A stretch of DNA of 64,000 nucleotides from Paenibacillus montaniterrae (GCF_018403185.1 NZ_BOSE01000006.1:186001-250000); one strand, 5' to 3'. Positions 15,875-25,072 are shown, counted from the stretch's first letter. A program made the numbers and translations. The notes: generated from the sequence alone by a model not told the origin.

Positions 15875-16612
15875 TTACGCTGCCGGTTGACTCTCACTGG
15901 AAAGCTGAGAATTAGCAACAATTTTACGATTTTTCCGCTCGGAAGCTTTCACGACATCAAGACGCCGCTCGATGTAGCCCTGCAGCATCGTAAAGAGCGC
16001 GGTAAAGACGAGATAGTAAATGACCGCTGCAATTAACGTGTCGATATAGTTAAAGGTAGCACTTGCGGCTTGCTGTGCAGTCAGCAGCAGATCCATATAG
16101 CCGACAACCGAAGCCATCGCCGATGTTTTCAGCATGCCGATAAACTGATTGCCCGTAGGCGGAACGATTACGCGAAATGCTTGCGGCAGCACGATGTAGC
16201 GCATCGCTTGCCAGCGGCTCATGCCAAGCACATGCGCCGCGCGATGCTGGCCTTTGCCAACCGAATTTAAGCCTGAGCGAATAATTTCCGCCATATAGGC
16301 CGCTTCATTCAAGGCCAGCGCCAGCAAGGCGCATTCAAAGCCCGACAGCTTGATGCCGAATTGCGGAAGCGCATTGAACACAAAGATAAGCTGAACAAGT
16401 ACGGGAATGCCTCTAAAAAACCAAATGTATCCGTTCGCCGCGCCATTCAAAGCCTTCCACTTTGACATTTTCATTAATGCAATAATAAATCCGAGTAAAA
16501 CGCCAAACAGTTGTGCCAACAGCGTCAGCTTTAACGTATTGATCGCAGCAGTAGTAAACGACTGTGAGGTCATATAATCAACGATGCTGTTCACATGCTC
16601 CAAGAAGCTCAT
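15875..16612 (-). CDS. Polar amino acid ABC transporter permease (HisM/GlnP-like)
   Basis: 245 residues from ATG 16612 (GGGAGAGTGAT upstream). It has the TAAINTLKLTL start of the His/Glu/Gln permease family, about five membrane helices, and the ATPase-contact EAA loop near EIIRSGLNSVGKGQHRAAHVLGMS. The C-terminal tail (ERRLDVVKASERKNRK) is basic and cytoplasmic. A single permease gene implies a homodimer. It sits between the binding-protein and ATPase genes. Confidence 0.92.
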   Translation of the reverse strand: MSFLEHVNSIVDYMTSQSFTTAAINTLKLTLLAQLFGVLLGFIIALMKMSKWKALNGAANGYIWFFRGIPVLVQLIFVFNALPQFGIKLSGFECALLALALNEAAYMAEIIRSGLNSVGKGQHRAAHVLGMSRWQAMRYIVLPQAFRVIVPPTGNQFIGMLKTSAMASVVGYMDLLLTAQQAASATFNYIDTLIAAVIYYLVFTALFTMLQGYIERRLDVVKASERKNRKIVANSQLSSESQPAA

Positions 16613-16722
16613 TATTATCACTCTCCCTTGATTAGCTGTCGGCAATGCAGCAACACTGCCGACAGCACCTGTTCATCCCGATCCTGTTATTCATTAACTG
16701 CTATCGCTATTTAGCCAAGCGG

Positions 16723-17604
16723 TTAGAATATGCTCATTTCAAATGGCAAATTGTATTTCTCCATCAGCTTGAAGTAAACGCCTTGCTTGACCAAGGAATC
16801 AACGGCTTCAGATATTGCTTGCGCCAGTTCGCTTTCGCCTTTATTGACGGCGATACCAATTTGTGTGCCAGAATCCATTGTATGGGCAATTTCAAATACG
16901 CCTGCGCGCTCCTCCATCAAATAAGCTGCACCTGGAGAAGAGTGCAAAAATGCGTCTGCTCGTCCATTTTCAGTTGCCAGCACCGCATCGTTTGCGGTAG
17001 GCAGCGCCAAAATTGTAATTTGCTCAACACCTTGGCTTTTCAGTTCTTCATTGAACTCCGTTACATAAACCTCTTCAATCGCGCCTCTCGTTACAGCAAC
17101 TGTTTTGCCGGATAACGATTCCATCGAGGTGATGCCTTGCTCATTGCCGGCCGGCACGACGATGGAGCGTCCAATGCCCATATACTTAACGAAATCAACC
17201 TGCTCAGCGCGAGCATCGGTAATAAACATCGCCGAATTGATCAGATCAATTCGTTTGCCTTGCAAGGCAGGGATCAGTCCATCAAAGTTCATTGCGACGA
17301 TTTCCACCTCAAGCCCCAGCTCTTTGGCGATCAGCTCCATAAACTCGATATCAAAGCCGACATATTGCTCGTTTTCCATATATTCAAATGGAGGATAGGT
17401 TGCAGCAACTCCGTACGTAATTTTGCCTGGTGTCACAAGCTCGTACGAATTACCGCTATCTGTTGACGCCTCATTGGTCGTACCAGCATTGCTGTTATTG
17501 CCTGTTGTCGTGCTGCCGCCGGATTGGTTCGTATTGCTGCTTGAGCATGCTGCGAGAAATACCATCAAACCTGCAAGTAATAGGCTAAACTTTTTCAACT
17601 TCAT
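16723..17604 (-). CDS. Amino acid ABC transporter substrate-binding lipoprotein
   Basis: 293 residues from ATG 17604 (GGAGG site upstream). The lipobox is LAAC (Cys 20), followed by a Ser/Thr/Asn/Gly linker. The rest is a SBP_bac_3 domain: TYPPFEYMENEQYVGFDIEF, GLIPALQGKRIDLI, and the AVTRGAIEE hinge region. This class binds polar amino acids and related zwitterions such as opines or ectoine; the ligand cannot be read from sequence. Its first 20 nt overlap the end of the GntR gene, so regulator and transporter are probably translated together. Confidence 0.9.
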   Translation of the reverse strand: MKLKKFSLLLAGLMVFLAACSSSNTNQSGGSTTTGNNSNAGTTNEASTDSGNSYELVTPGKITYGVAATYPPFEYMENEQYVGFDIEFMELIAKELGLEVEIVAMNFDGLIPALQGKRIDLINSAMFITDARAEQVDFVKYMGIGRSIVVPAGNEQGITSMESLSGKTVAVTRGAIEEVYVTEFNEELKSQGVEQITILALPTANDAVLATENGRADAFLHSSPGAAYLMEERAGVFEIAHTMDSGTQIGIAVNKGESELAQAISEAVDSLVKQGVYFKLMEKYNLPFEMSIF

Positions 17605-18271
17605 ATAAATCCCTCCATTGTGTCTGGTTAATGTAATGTAGAACAAACTCTTCAGTTTTGCGGTTATGCTCGACGAGAAAGCGTCCTGCCTCCTCAGCGC
17701 GTCCTTGCTTCATCAGGTCAACCAAATGGCGATGCTCCTGAATAGAGCCTTCAACCATATGCTGGTCTCGCAGCAAAATGCGGCGGTAACGCTCGCTTTG
17801 CTCCCATAGCCGGTTAATGATGCCAAGCATGAGCGGCTGCTGCGCCAGACCGTAAATGTACATATGAAACTGGCGGTTTGTTGCAAGAATCGTCTCCAGT
17901 TCACTGCCAGCAAGCTTTTCCTGCTCGGCAATCATGCCATACAGCTTGTCCACGTCCTCCTTCGTCATATGCTGGACACCAAGCTTGATTGCCGCTTCCT
18001 CAAGCAAGCAGCGAACAAAGTAAATTTCCTGCAAGTGCTTGACGGACAGCTCGCTAATAGTCGCGCCGCGATGAGAATGAAGCTTGACGAAGTCCTGGGC
18101 AGCCAGCTTCTCCAGCGCACTGCGCACAGGCATTTTACTCACCTGCAGTCGTTCGGCAATCGCATCCTGATCCACCTTCTCTCCTGGCGCCAGCTCTCCT
18201 GTCAAAATCCACTGCTTAATTTGGAAATAAACATGCTCTGCTACCGTTCGCATATTTGGCGGTTTCTCCAA
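17585..18271 (-). CDS. GntR-family regulator (FadR/FCD subgroup)
   Basis: About 228 residues from a TTG at 18271, which has GGAGG 9 nt upstream; ATG 18304 has no ribosome site and ATG 18253 is a weaker option. The N-terminal winged helix includes GELAPGEKVDQDAIAERLQV and KMPVRSALEKLAAQDFV. The C-terminal FCD ligand domain has the usual His/Arg metal-site residues (FHMYIYGLA, QEHRHLVDLM). Such regulators sense acidic metabolites. It heads the transporter and enzyme run and is divergent from the enolase-family gene, so it likely controls both. Confidence 0.88.
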   Translation of the reverse strand: MEKPPNMRTVAEHVYFQIKQWILTGELAPGEKVDQDAIAERLQVSKMPVRSALEKLAAQDFVKLHSHRGATISELSVKHLQEIYFVRCLLEEAAIKLGVQHMTKEDVDKLYGMIAEQEKLAGSELETILATNRQFHMYIYGLAQQPLMLGIINRLWEQSERYRRILLRDQHMVEGSIQEHRHLVDLMKQGRAEEAGRFLVEHNRKTEEFVLHYINQTQWRDLYEVEKV

Positions 18272-18287
18272 TACACATCGCCTCCAG

Positions 18288-18408
18288 ATTTGATCAAATA
18301 TCAAATATCACATTCAAGATGCTCACATCATAATAGATGTTTTAATATCGCGTCAATATATCTAACATATTTTAATCGAATAATGTAATTTAAAGTCGAA
18401 TAATGCAA
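18288..18408. promoter_or_regulatory. Candidate GntR operators in the divergent promoter region
   Basis: The palindrome ATTTGATCAAAT (18288-18299) lies just upstream of the GntR start and is followed by TCAAATATCA repeats. Two direct repeats, TCGAATAATGTAA (18376-18388) and TCGAATAATGCAA (18396-18408), are exactly 20 bp, about two helix turns, apart. All are plausible operator parts; none has been matched to a known consensus. Confidence 0.4.
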
Positions 18409-18535
18409 ATTCAATTAGATATTTTATAGTTTCTTTTAATTTAAAGTTATGTTATCTTACATTTATCATTAAAAATCAAAGTCATTCAATTAATTCACGT
18501 CATATAATATGACACATAACATTGAGGTGCAGCCT

Positions 18536-19660
18536 ATGTATATTACTAGTGTTGATATTTTCAGATATGATCTTCCGTTATCGCCGCCGTTTACCCATGC
18601 TTCATCTGGCACCGTAACTCATTTGCAGGAGGTGTATGTGAAGCTGACAGCAGATACGGGAGAGGTTGGCTGGAGCGAGGTGCGAGGAAACTGTGAATAT
18701 GTAACCGGAGATACGCCAGAGCGCATTGTTGCCGTGCTGCAGCATCGCCTCGCCCCTTGCTTGCTGGGCAAGAATCCATTGCAGCGCAATGCGATTAATC
18801 GCGAGCTGGATCGCCTGATTGCCGGCAATAGCGCTGCCAGGGCAGCGATCGACATCGCGCTGCTTGATTTGGCAGGAAAACACTATCATATCCCGGTCGC
18901 ACAGCTGCTTGGCGGCATTGTTCAGTCCAGCTTTGCCAGCGATGCTACGATTGCATTTGGTACAGTTGAGCAAGCGCGGCAAGAAGCAACAGACTATTTG
19001 CAGGCTGGTTTTCGGGTGTTGAAGGTTCGGGTTGGTACGGATCGTGTGCTGGACCTCGCGCGTGTTGCAGCTGCCAGAGAAAGAATAGAGCAATTGGGTT
19101 TAACGGAGGAGGTGCTGTTTTGCGTCGATGCCAATCAAGGCTGGAGCGTGAAGGAAGCGGCAATCCGTATTGCGCAATACGCGCCGCTTGGAGTGGAATG
19201 GCTCGAACAGCCCGTGCCAGCAGAGCATATCGCCGGCTTAAAAGCCTTAAAGCAAATGAGCACTATTCCGATTGTAGCCGATGAAAGCTGCAAGTCCATT
19301 GCCGATGTCGCACGCATCGCCGCGGAGGATGCAGCAGATATCGTTCATCTGAAAATTGTAAAGGCAGGCTCGATTGCCAACCTGCAGCAAATGATGAGTA
19401 TCGCCGAGGCATTTCATATTCCAGTCATGCTTGGACAAATGGATGAAGGGCGATTAGCGACCGCTGCACTGCTGCATGCCGCAGCAGCCTCCAACGCCAA
19501 GCATTTTGAGGTATGGGGCTTTCAACGCGTCAAGGCTGAGGATGATCCTGCTTCAGCGCTAATGGTAGAGAACGGCCGTGTTCATTTGCCAGCGGGCGCC
19601 GGCCTGGGCATAAGCGTGGACGAAAACCGCTTGCACAAGGTGGTCAGTCTGTCCCTTTAA
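18536..19660 (+). CDS. Enolase-superfamily enzyme (MLE / dipeptide epimerase group)
   Basis: 374 residues from ATG 18536 (GAGGTG 6 nt upstream). The capping domain begins VDIFRYDLPLSPPFTHASSG. The TIM barrel shows metal ligands Asp 198 (VDANQGW), Glu 224 (LEQP) and Asp 249 (VADES), and general base Lys 273 (HLKIVKAG). On the other side the usual KxK is LKVRV, that is Lys 163 and Arg 165. Members racemise or epimerise amino acid derivatives or dipeptides, or lactonise or dehydrate acids. Its position opposite a GntR/amino acid transporter run with an M20 deacylase makes racemisation of an N-acyl amino acid or a dipeptide a reasonable guess. Confidence 0.85.
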   Translation: MYITSVDIFRYDLPLSPPFTHASSGTVTHLQEVYVKLTADTGEVGWSEVRGNCEYVTGDTPERIVAVLQHRLAPCLLGKNPLQRNAINRELDRLIAGNSAARAAIDIALLDLAGKHYHIPVAQLLGGIVQSSFASDATIAFGTVEQARQEATDYLQAGFRVLKVRVGTDRVLDLARVAAARERIEQLGLTEEVLFCVDANQGWSVKEAAIRIAQYAPLGVEWLEQPVPAEHIAGLKALKQMSTIPIVADESCKSIADVARIAAEDAADIVHLKIVKAGSIANLQQMMSIAEAFHIPVMLGQMDEGRLATAALLHAAAASNAKHFEVWGFQRVKAEDDPASALMVENGRVHLPAGAGLGISVDENRLHKVVSLSL

Positions 19661-19683
19661 GCAGAGAGCCCTGCTACCTGCCA

Positions 19684-19749
19684 GGCAGTGAACTGCCCTA
19701 AAGCTGTCAGCGAGCAGGAAAAGCAACATTCGCCGCTCGCTGACACAGC
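19684..19749. terminator. Two hairpins between enolase-family and cupin genes
   Basis: GGCAGTGAACTGCC (19684-19697) is a perfect short hairpin. It is followed by GCTGTCAGCGAG (19703-19714) pairing with CTCGCTGACACAGC (19736-19749) with one bulge. The genes converge here. No clear T-run follows, so terminator function is likely but unproven. Confidence 0.55.
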
Positions 19750-19873
19750 ATAGGCAGTCAGCCTCACATGCACCATATTTCATCCCTGACTGACCAGACG
19801 TTTGTAGTGTGAGCAAACTTCTATTCATGCACAGCTCGGTTGGCTCTCCCCGCTGCTTTTACCGGGCATTCGC

Positions 19874-20446
19874 TTAGCTATGCGCTTCTTCAGCAGCCAT
19901 CGCAATCGCTTTTGTTTCGTGTATAGTACCAAATGGATGGGCTGGCGGGCCGTAAATCGTATAGAGCTTGAGCGGCTTATTCCCTGTGTTGATGACGTTA
20001 TGCCACGTCCCGGCCGGAACGAGAATCGCATAATCCTCCTCAACATGCTGCTGGAAATAGAGATTGTCTTGTGTGCTGCCCATTTGTACAAGCGCTTTGC
20101 CTTCCTCTATACGCAAAAATTGATCATGTTGCGGATGTACCTCCAGCCCGATTTCTTCCCCTGCATTAAGGCTCATCAGCACAACCTGAAGATGACTCCC
20201 TGTCCACAGCGCCGTACGAAAATTTCGGTTTTGCTCTGTTGCTTCCTCAATATTAATAACAAAAGGATTGGCTCCGTAGTCATGCAGCATCAGCTCTCTT
20301 TGCCATTGCTTCCTTTCCTCGCTCCAATCAAAGCCGCTCCAACGGTAATAATCAGCCCCAATATGGTTGCAACAATAATTACTCCAATAGATATAGCCGG
20401 GATAATGCCATCCAGCGTATTCATATAATCTGGGATACAACCCCAA
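19874..20446 (-). CDS. Cupin-domain protein with aromatic-rich N-terminal tail
   Basis: About 190 residues from a TTG start at 20446; a second TTG at 20440 fits the AAGGGG site better. Residues 53-175 are a single cupin: TALWTGSHLQVVLMSL, GLEVHPQHDQFLRIEEGKA (His and Glu metal ligands) and VPAGTWHNVINTG (second-motif His). The first 50 residues are very rich in Tyr, Trp and Gly (GWHYPGYIYWSNYCCNHIG). Related Bacillus-type cupins carry a similar tail before the HDYG.NPFV motif. The function is unknown; sugar isomerase activity often assigned to such proteins is not supported by anything visible. Confidence 0.75.
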   Translation of the reverse strand: MGLYPRLYEYAGWHYPGYIYWSNYCCNHIGADYYRWSGFDWSEERKQWQRELMLHDYGANPFVINIEEATEQNRNFRTALWTGSHLQVVLMSLNAGEEIGLEVHPQHDQFLRIEEGKALVQMGSTQDNLYFQQHVEEDYAILVPAGTWHNVINTGNKPLKLYTIYGPPAHPFGTIHETKAIAMAAEEAHS

Positions 20447-20605
20447 TCACCCCTTATCTCGTCATTCCTATATGTTATGCTGCTGCCTAAGTAAAGGTAA
20501 CGTTAAAACACCAGCGGTTCAATTGAACTAAAAATATATAAACAAATTTTAGATTTTCATGGTATATTATTCCTATATTATGAAATAAGGAGTAGAAAAC
20601 AACCT

Positions 20606-22606
20606 ATGAAAAAAGCTCTTCTCACAGCAATTATTTTCTGCTTGATTATGATTGGCCTGCCTCAGGCAATGGCACACGCCTCAACCAACACTGTAAAAGT
20701 GAAAGAGGTAAAAGGTGACGCTATATTGTTGGAGGATGGTACACTATGGCTTAAAAAGCCGCAAAAAGGTTTTACAAAGTATCAAACGAACGCAGCCACC
20801 ATTCGAAGCCAGGATTCATCTCCTGACAGCATCGGGCTTACTGAGAAAGGCGAGCTCGTATACTGGGGCGACAAGAACACACCTACTGTTGATAAGAAGC
20901 AAACGAATATTAAACAGCTTGACGGCAACTATTATGTGAAGCATGATGGCACAGTTTGGAATACGGATGGACAGCAATATACGAATTATAGCGACGTCGT
21001 CATTTTAGGCAATGGCGCTTTCTTCAATAAAAAAGGCGAGCTGCGCAACTCTAGCGATGGATATGTATTGGCAACAGTCGATGATCCAGAATCGATCGTT
21101 AGCCTGAAAGCAACTGAAGATTTCATTGCATTTCTCGATAAAAACGGAAAAGTTACGGCTCTGAGCGATTATGATTTTGAAGTGATTGATGGCGTTGTTG
21201 TCTACAACACTTACGTTGTTGCTGAAAATGCGGTCAGCATTGATTTCCATCCATCTGACGCATTAATTGTAACAAAAAAAGATGGTACAGCCTGGATAAC
21301 AGCGATAGAAGGGACTTATAAGGACAAATTTAAATTAGTCGAGCAAATAAAAGACATTAAAGACGCGGTTCAAGTATCCGATTATTATGGAACATTAGCC
21401 TACGATCCAGAGGCTGGACGAGATTCTGATGAAACGATTATTGTTACAACTGAAAGAAATAAACCACAGTGGTTAGTTAAGCATAAAGACGGAAGCTGGA
21501 AAATTTACCGAGATAATAAGGTTTATCCTATTGAAGCGCCGACGATAACCGGCCTGTCATTGACAGCTTCTAATAGCAAGCTTGCGGTAGGCAATACGGT
21601 CAGCTTCAAGCCTGTTCAAACCTACAGCAATGGATACAAGGAAACATTGTCTGGCGCAAAGCTAACGTTTGACAAGCCCTATTTGGTTAAAGCACTAAGT
21701 AATGGCTCTTACAAAGCTGTTGCAGTAGGCGAAACTAAAGTAAGCGTAACGGAAAATGGCAGCAGCAAGTCAGTTACAATTTCAATTAGCGCCAGCTCCA
21801 ATTTAACTGGAGCGGTGAGCAAGGATAATACGACATACTTGCCACTCGTTTCCGTATTCAAAGCTTTAGGAGCAACGGTCAGCAACAAAGACGGCAAAAC
21901 CTTTGATGTTAGCCTTGGCGATACAAAGCTGCAGCTTAAAACAGGGCAAAAGAAAGCAAAGCTTAATGGCAAGGACATTACCTTAAACCAAGCCGTTCAA
22001 GTCCATAATGGCACAACTGTTTTCCCTGCTGCCCTCTTAACAAAAGCGTCAATCGCCAAGCTTGATTGGGACAGCAAATATAAGAAAATGAAAATTACGA
22101 TCGGCAAAGCAGCTTTGGTTGTCGAATCTGCAGAGACAGCAGCGATCGAGAAGAAGGAAAAGCAGGGCAATCTGACCCAATTTATTAACAAATCCTATTG
22201 GGTTAACCGCTACAGCGATTGGGAAAGATTCATGAAGCTTACCGTTACAGATATCGTGCCAACAAGCGGAGATAATTTCCAAGTTGTCTTCAAAAATGCT
22301 AATGGCAAAACGTATAAGATGAAGGAAACTTCCAGAGATTTCGTTTCAGGTATTTTGAATGATTCAGATACATTCTTGTCCTTCGATCCGTACAAAAAAT
22401 ATAGCTGGTCAACTTCAACGTGGAACATGATTAAGGCCGAGAAAATTGCAGTAGGCATGAGTAAAACACAGGTTGAGCTTTCTTGGGGACGTCCTTCCTC
22501 CACCTCAAAGCTATCTTCTAGCGGCATTACAGTAGAGGTATGGAGATACGGTACGCAATATGTCAGCTTTACAAACGGTATTGTTCAATCCATTTATACG
22601 TATTAA
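20606..22606 (+). CDS. Secreted copper-amine-oxidase-N-like 'stalk' domain protein
   Basis: 666 residues with a signal peptide cut near AMAHAS (about 25). The N-terminal 300 residues hold short repeats of the form 'K.GTVWNTDG' and 'EKGELVYWGD' that resemble RCC1/regulator-repeat blades. An Ig-like segment (about 310-395) follows. Then comes the stalk domain often called copper amine oxidase N-terminal-like: TYLPLVSVFKALGATVS to KMKITIGK (about 410-510). The last 60 residues (IAVGMSKTQVELSWGRPSST...) look like a SmpA/BamE-type fold. Such proteins are common on Paenibacillus surfaces; their role is unknown. A terminator follows immediately. Confidence 0.75.
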   Translation: MKKALLTAIIFCLIMIGLPQAMAHASTNTVKVKEVKGDAILLEDGTLWLKKPQKGFTKYQTNAATIRSQDSSPDSIGLTEKGELVYWGDKNTPTVDKKQTNIKQLDGNYYVKHDGTVWNTDGQQYTNYSDVVILGNGAFFNKKGELRNSSDGYVLATVDDPESIVSLKATEDFIAFLDKNGKVTALSDYDFEVIDGVVVYNTYVVAENAVSIDFHPSDALIVTKKDGTAWITAIEGTYKDKFKLVEQIKDIKDAVQVSDYYGTLAYDPEAGRDSDETIIVTTERNKPQWLVKHKDGSWKIYRDNKVYPIEAPTITGLSLTASNSKLAVGNTVSFKPVQTYSNGYKETLSGAKLTFDKPYLVKALSNGSYKAVAVGETKVSVTENGSSKSVTISISASSNLTGAVSKDNTTYLPLVSVFKALGATVSNKDGKTFDVSLGDTKLQLKTGQKKAKLNGKDITLNQAVQVHNGTTVFPAALLTKASIAKLDWDSKYKKMKITIGKAALVVESAETAAIEKKEKQGNLTQFINKSYWVNRYSDWERFMKLTVTDIVPTSGDNFQVVFKNANGKTYKMKETSRDFVSGILNDSDTFLSFDPYKKYSWSTSTWNMIKAEKIAVGMSKTQVELSWGRPSSTSKLSSSGITVEVWRYGTQYVSFTNGIVQSIYTY

Positions 22607-22672
22607 ATGAACAAGGGGGCTGCTTCAGATCGTCAGTTTTCACTGACCTTCTGGCATGCCCCCTTCGTTCAT
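22607..22672 (+). terminator. Terminator with shared TCAG/TTTTCA/CTGA core
   Basis: ATGAACAAGGGGGC (22607-22620) pairs with GCCCCCTTCGTTCAT (22658-22672), and an inner GTCAG...CTGAC stem lies between. The inner core is almost identical to that of the hairpin at 49666-49714. The next gene converges, so it may act on both strands. Confidence 0.75.
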
Positions 22673-22684
22673 CTAACCACTCAG

Positions 22685-25072
22685 CTATTGATTGCGGTGT
22701 ACGATATAATCCAGCAAATATTTCAAAAACATGGTGCGCGGCCGCAGCTGCTTCAACGCGTCCATCGCACTGCAATAATGCTCCCACATCGCCTTCTGCG
22801 CCCCTTCATGCCCCAGCACAGTAACAAAGGTTGATGTATTATTGCGAATATCGAGGCCAACCGGCTTGCCAAGCAGGCTGGCATCTCCAATAAAATCAAG
22901 CAAGTCATCCTTAATTTGAAAGGCGATGCCAGCATGGTAAGCATATGTCTTCAAGGCCGCAATTTCCGTTTCGTTCACCTGCGCCAAAATTGCCGGCATA
23001 ACGAGTGCCGCTTCAAATGCGATCGCCGTTTTGTAATAGCAGATTTCATTCAATTGTTGCAGTGTCAAGCTCTTTCCTTTCGAGCTTAGATCCATCAACT
23101 GACCAATGCACAGCTCTTCCGCTTTTTGTGAGGAATAGCGCATCATTTTAAGGACAATCGTGGAATCAAATGAATAAAGCGAGGACTGCTCATAGATCGC
23201 TCTTTGAATAAGCAGCAGGCTCGTCAATTCAGCAGTTGCGCTATTGTGAAGCATATGCAGCGTAGGGCGCCCACGACGTGTCGCAGCATTATCCTGAGTA
23301 GGCAAATCATCAATAATTAATGAAGCGGTATGCATATACTCCAACGATCGCAGCACAGGCATTAGCGCCACATCCGACAAGCCGTATTCCTGAGTTCCCA
23401 TCACCCAGGACATAATCGGCCGCAGCCGTTTGCCACCGCCTTCAAGGCTGTAATTCGCCGCATCATACAGCAATTGCTTGACAGGCAGCATCACTTCCTT
23501 CGCCTCCAGCAGCAACGCCGCATTAAATTGCTCGCGGGCACGCTGAATCATTTCCGAAAAGGCCTGCTTCTGCTGCTGTTCATTTTTCAGCATATCTACG
23601 AGCTGGTCGCGGATCAGCTTATCTAAAAAGTCGACATCATCAGCTTTATCGACCAATTGAATAATTTGCAGCTTAAAGCCATCATTACCCACAAACAAGC
23701 TATTCATCAAGCTAGTAAATTGCTCTGCTCCATGCTTGCTCTTAAACCGTTTAAGCCCGCCTATCGCGCGTCCCAGCATGACATCGCGTGTTTTTTCATC
23801 AGAGTGGTATACATGATGCAGCAAATAAGCGATAACGGCCCAGTACAGCTCGAACGGATTGATTAGATCTGTCCGCTCCCCGCGGTAAGTCAAAAAATAC
23901 GTATACGGAGTAACCGCTCCTGCAGCTTTATCATCCAGCATATCAGCAAAATCATCCGCCAGCTGATTGTATATCCCATAATAAAAGGTTTGCCTGTCGA
24001 ACTCCTCATCCTCCTTAGCACGAAGCACCGAGCGTGCAATTAACCGTGAGGAAGCTGATTTCAGAATGATCGGAATGTAGAGCTCTTCATTGGAATAAGC
24101 TTTATTGCTCATCTGCTTCGTTCGATCGAGCTCTTGCGCGTGAAAGAAGACGTAAGCCTGTTCCAAAAACAATCGCTCTGTTTCTGGACGTTGAACATTT
24201 TTAACGTATTGGAAGGCCTCGCTAAGCTCAGAATGGATAAACTTGAGGGCCGGGTTGTCAGTACCTGTCCACTGCTCCAGGTCTGGCACAATACCTGTGC
24301 TTAGCGCTGCGCGCAACAGCTCAGCGTAATCAAGCTTTTCCTGCTCGGTCAAAGCCTTGGAGTCGAGCAAATCATCTATAAACGGATAGGTCAAACCGTA
24401 GCAATAGCCTAAACGAATCGCTTCATCCAAAATTTGTGAACGCTCGGCTGGAGGTACAGCCTCGTCCATCTCCTCTATTGCATGCATAACAACGCCAACA
24501 ATAATTTTAATCAGCTTGCGCTGTGCATGCTCAGCATTCATTTCTGCCGGCAAATGATCAGCAACCTGCTTCAGCTTGCCGATCACCCAGATGACTGCCA
24601 GCTCTACCTGCTCCTTCTGGGCCCAGCGGTATACCTTTTCCAAACTAATAAATTCGAGCAGCTGACCTTGATCGTCCGCCCTGGAATGAAGCAGCATTCG
24701 CTTAACATCAGCTGTGATCGTTCGAATTCTCGCTTGTGTATCCGGCTCGTTCAGCCTTTTCCCCAAATCTCTCAAGTAAATGTAAGATACACTGCGATCA
24801 AGATAGTCATCCAGCTTGCCCGCTTTCTCCAGCCATTCAATATATCGCTGGCCTTGAGCTGCTGATCTGGACTGTCTATTGTAGCCTGTTAGCCAGGAAA
24901 GCCAGGAACGGCTGCTTTTATGCTTTTGCCCCCACTGCTTAAAATCTTCCTTAAGCACAGATGCGTAATTTTTACTTTTCACCAGCTCGTACAAGGCTGA
25001 AAAATAGCGGGCAGCCTTGCGCTCAGCCGACCTATAGCAGTTCTCTGTGTCTATAACTAAAACGTTATTCAT
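22685..25072 (-). CDS. Two-part isoprenoid synthase: long N-terminal region plus polyprenyl diphosphate synthase
   Basis: 795 residues from ATG 25072; a GTG at 25120 has no ribosome site. GAGG lies 11 nt upstream, a little far. The C-terminal 270 residues are a trans-isoprenyl diphosphate synthase with everything needed: GGGKRLRP (545-552), first aspartate motif DDLPTQD (588-594) before RRGRPT, and second motif KDDLLD (721-726). Normal family length is about 300. The extra 520 residues contain two more Asp-rich motifs, FIDDLLD (about 231-237) and ADDFADMLDD (about 372-381), about 140 residues apart. This spacing is close to that in the C-terminal domain. It may be a second isoprenoid-synthase fold acting on the product of the first (inference). 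It stands alone. Confidence 0.8.
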   Translation of the reverse strand: MNNVLVIDTENCYRSAERKAARYFSALYELVKSKNYASVLKEDFKQWGQKHKSSRSWLSWLTGYNRQSRSAAQGQRYIEWLEKAGKLDDYLDRSVSYIYLRDLGKRLNEPDTQARIRTITADVKRMLLHSRADDQGQLLEFISLEKVYRWAQKEQVELAVIWVIGKLKQVADHLPAEMNAEHAQRKLIKIIVGVVMHAIEEMDEAVPPAERSQILDEAIRLGYCYGLTYPFIDDLLDSKALTEQEKLDYAELLRAALSTGIVPDLEQWTGTDNPALKFIHSELSEAFQYVKNVQRPETERLFLEQAYVFFHAQELDRTKQMSNKAYSNEELYIPIILKSASSRLIARSVLRAKEDEEFDRQTFYYGIYNQLADDFADMLDDKAAGAVTPYTYFLTYRGERTDLINPFELYWAVIAYLLHHVYHSDEKTRDVMLGRAIGGLKRFKSKHGAEQFTSLMNSLFVGNDGFKLQIIQLVDKADDVDFLDKLIRDQLVDMLKNEQQQKQAFSEMIQRAREQFNAALLLEAKEVMLPVKQLLYDAANYSLEGGGKRLRPIMSWVMGTQEYGLSDVALMPVLRSLEYMHTASLIIDDLPTQDNAATRRGRPTLHMLHNSATAELTSLLLIQRAIYEQSSLYSFDSTIVLKMMRYSSQKAEELCIGQLMDLSSKGKSLTLQQLNEICYYKTAIAFEAALVMPAILAQVNETEIAALKTYAYHAGIAFQIKDDLLDFIGDASLLGKPVGLDIRNNTSTFVTVLGHEGAQKAMWEHYCSAMDALKQLRPRTMFLKYLLDYIVHRNQ

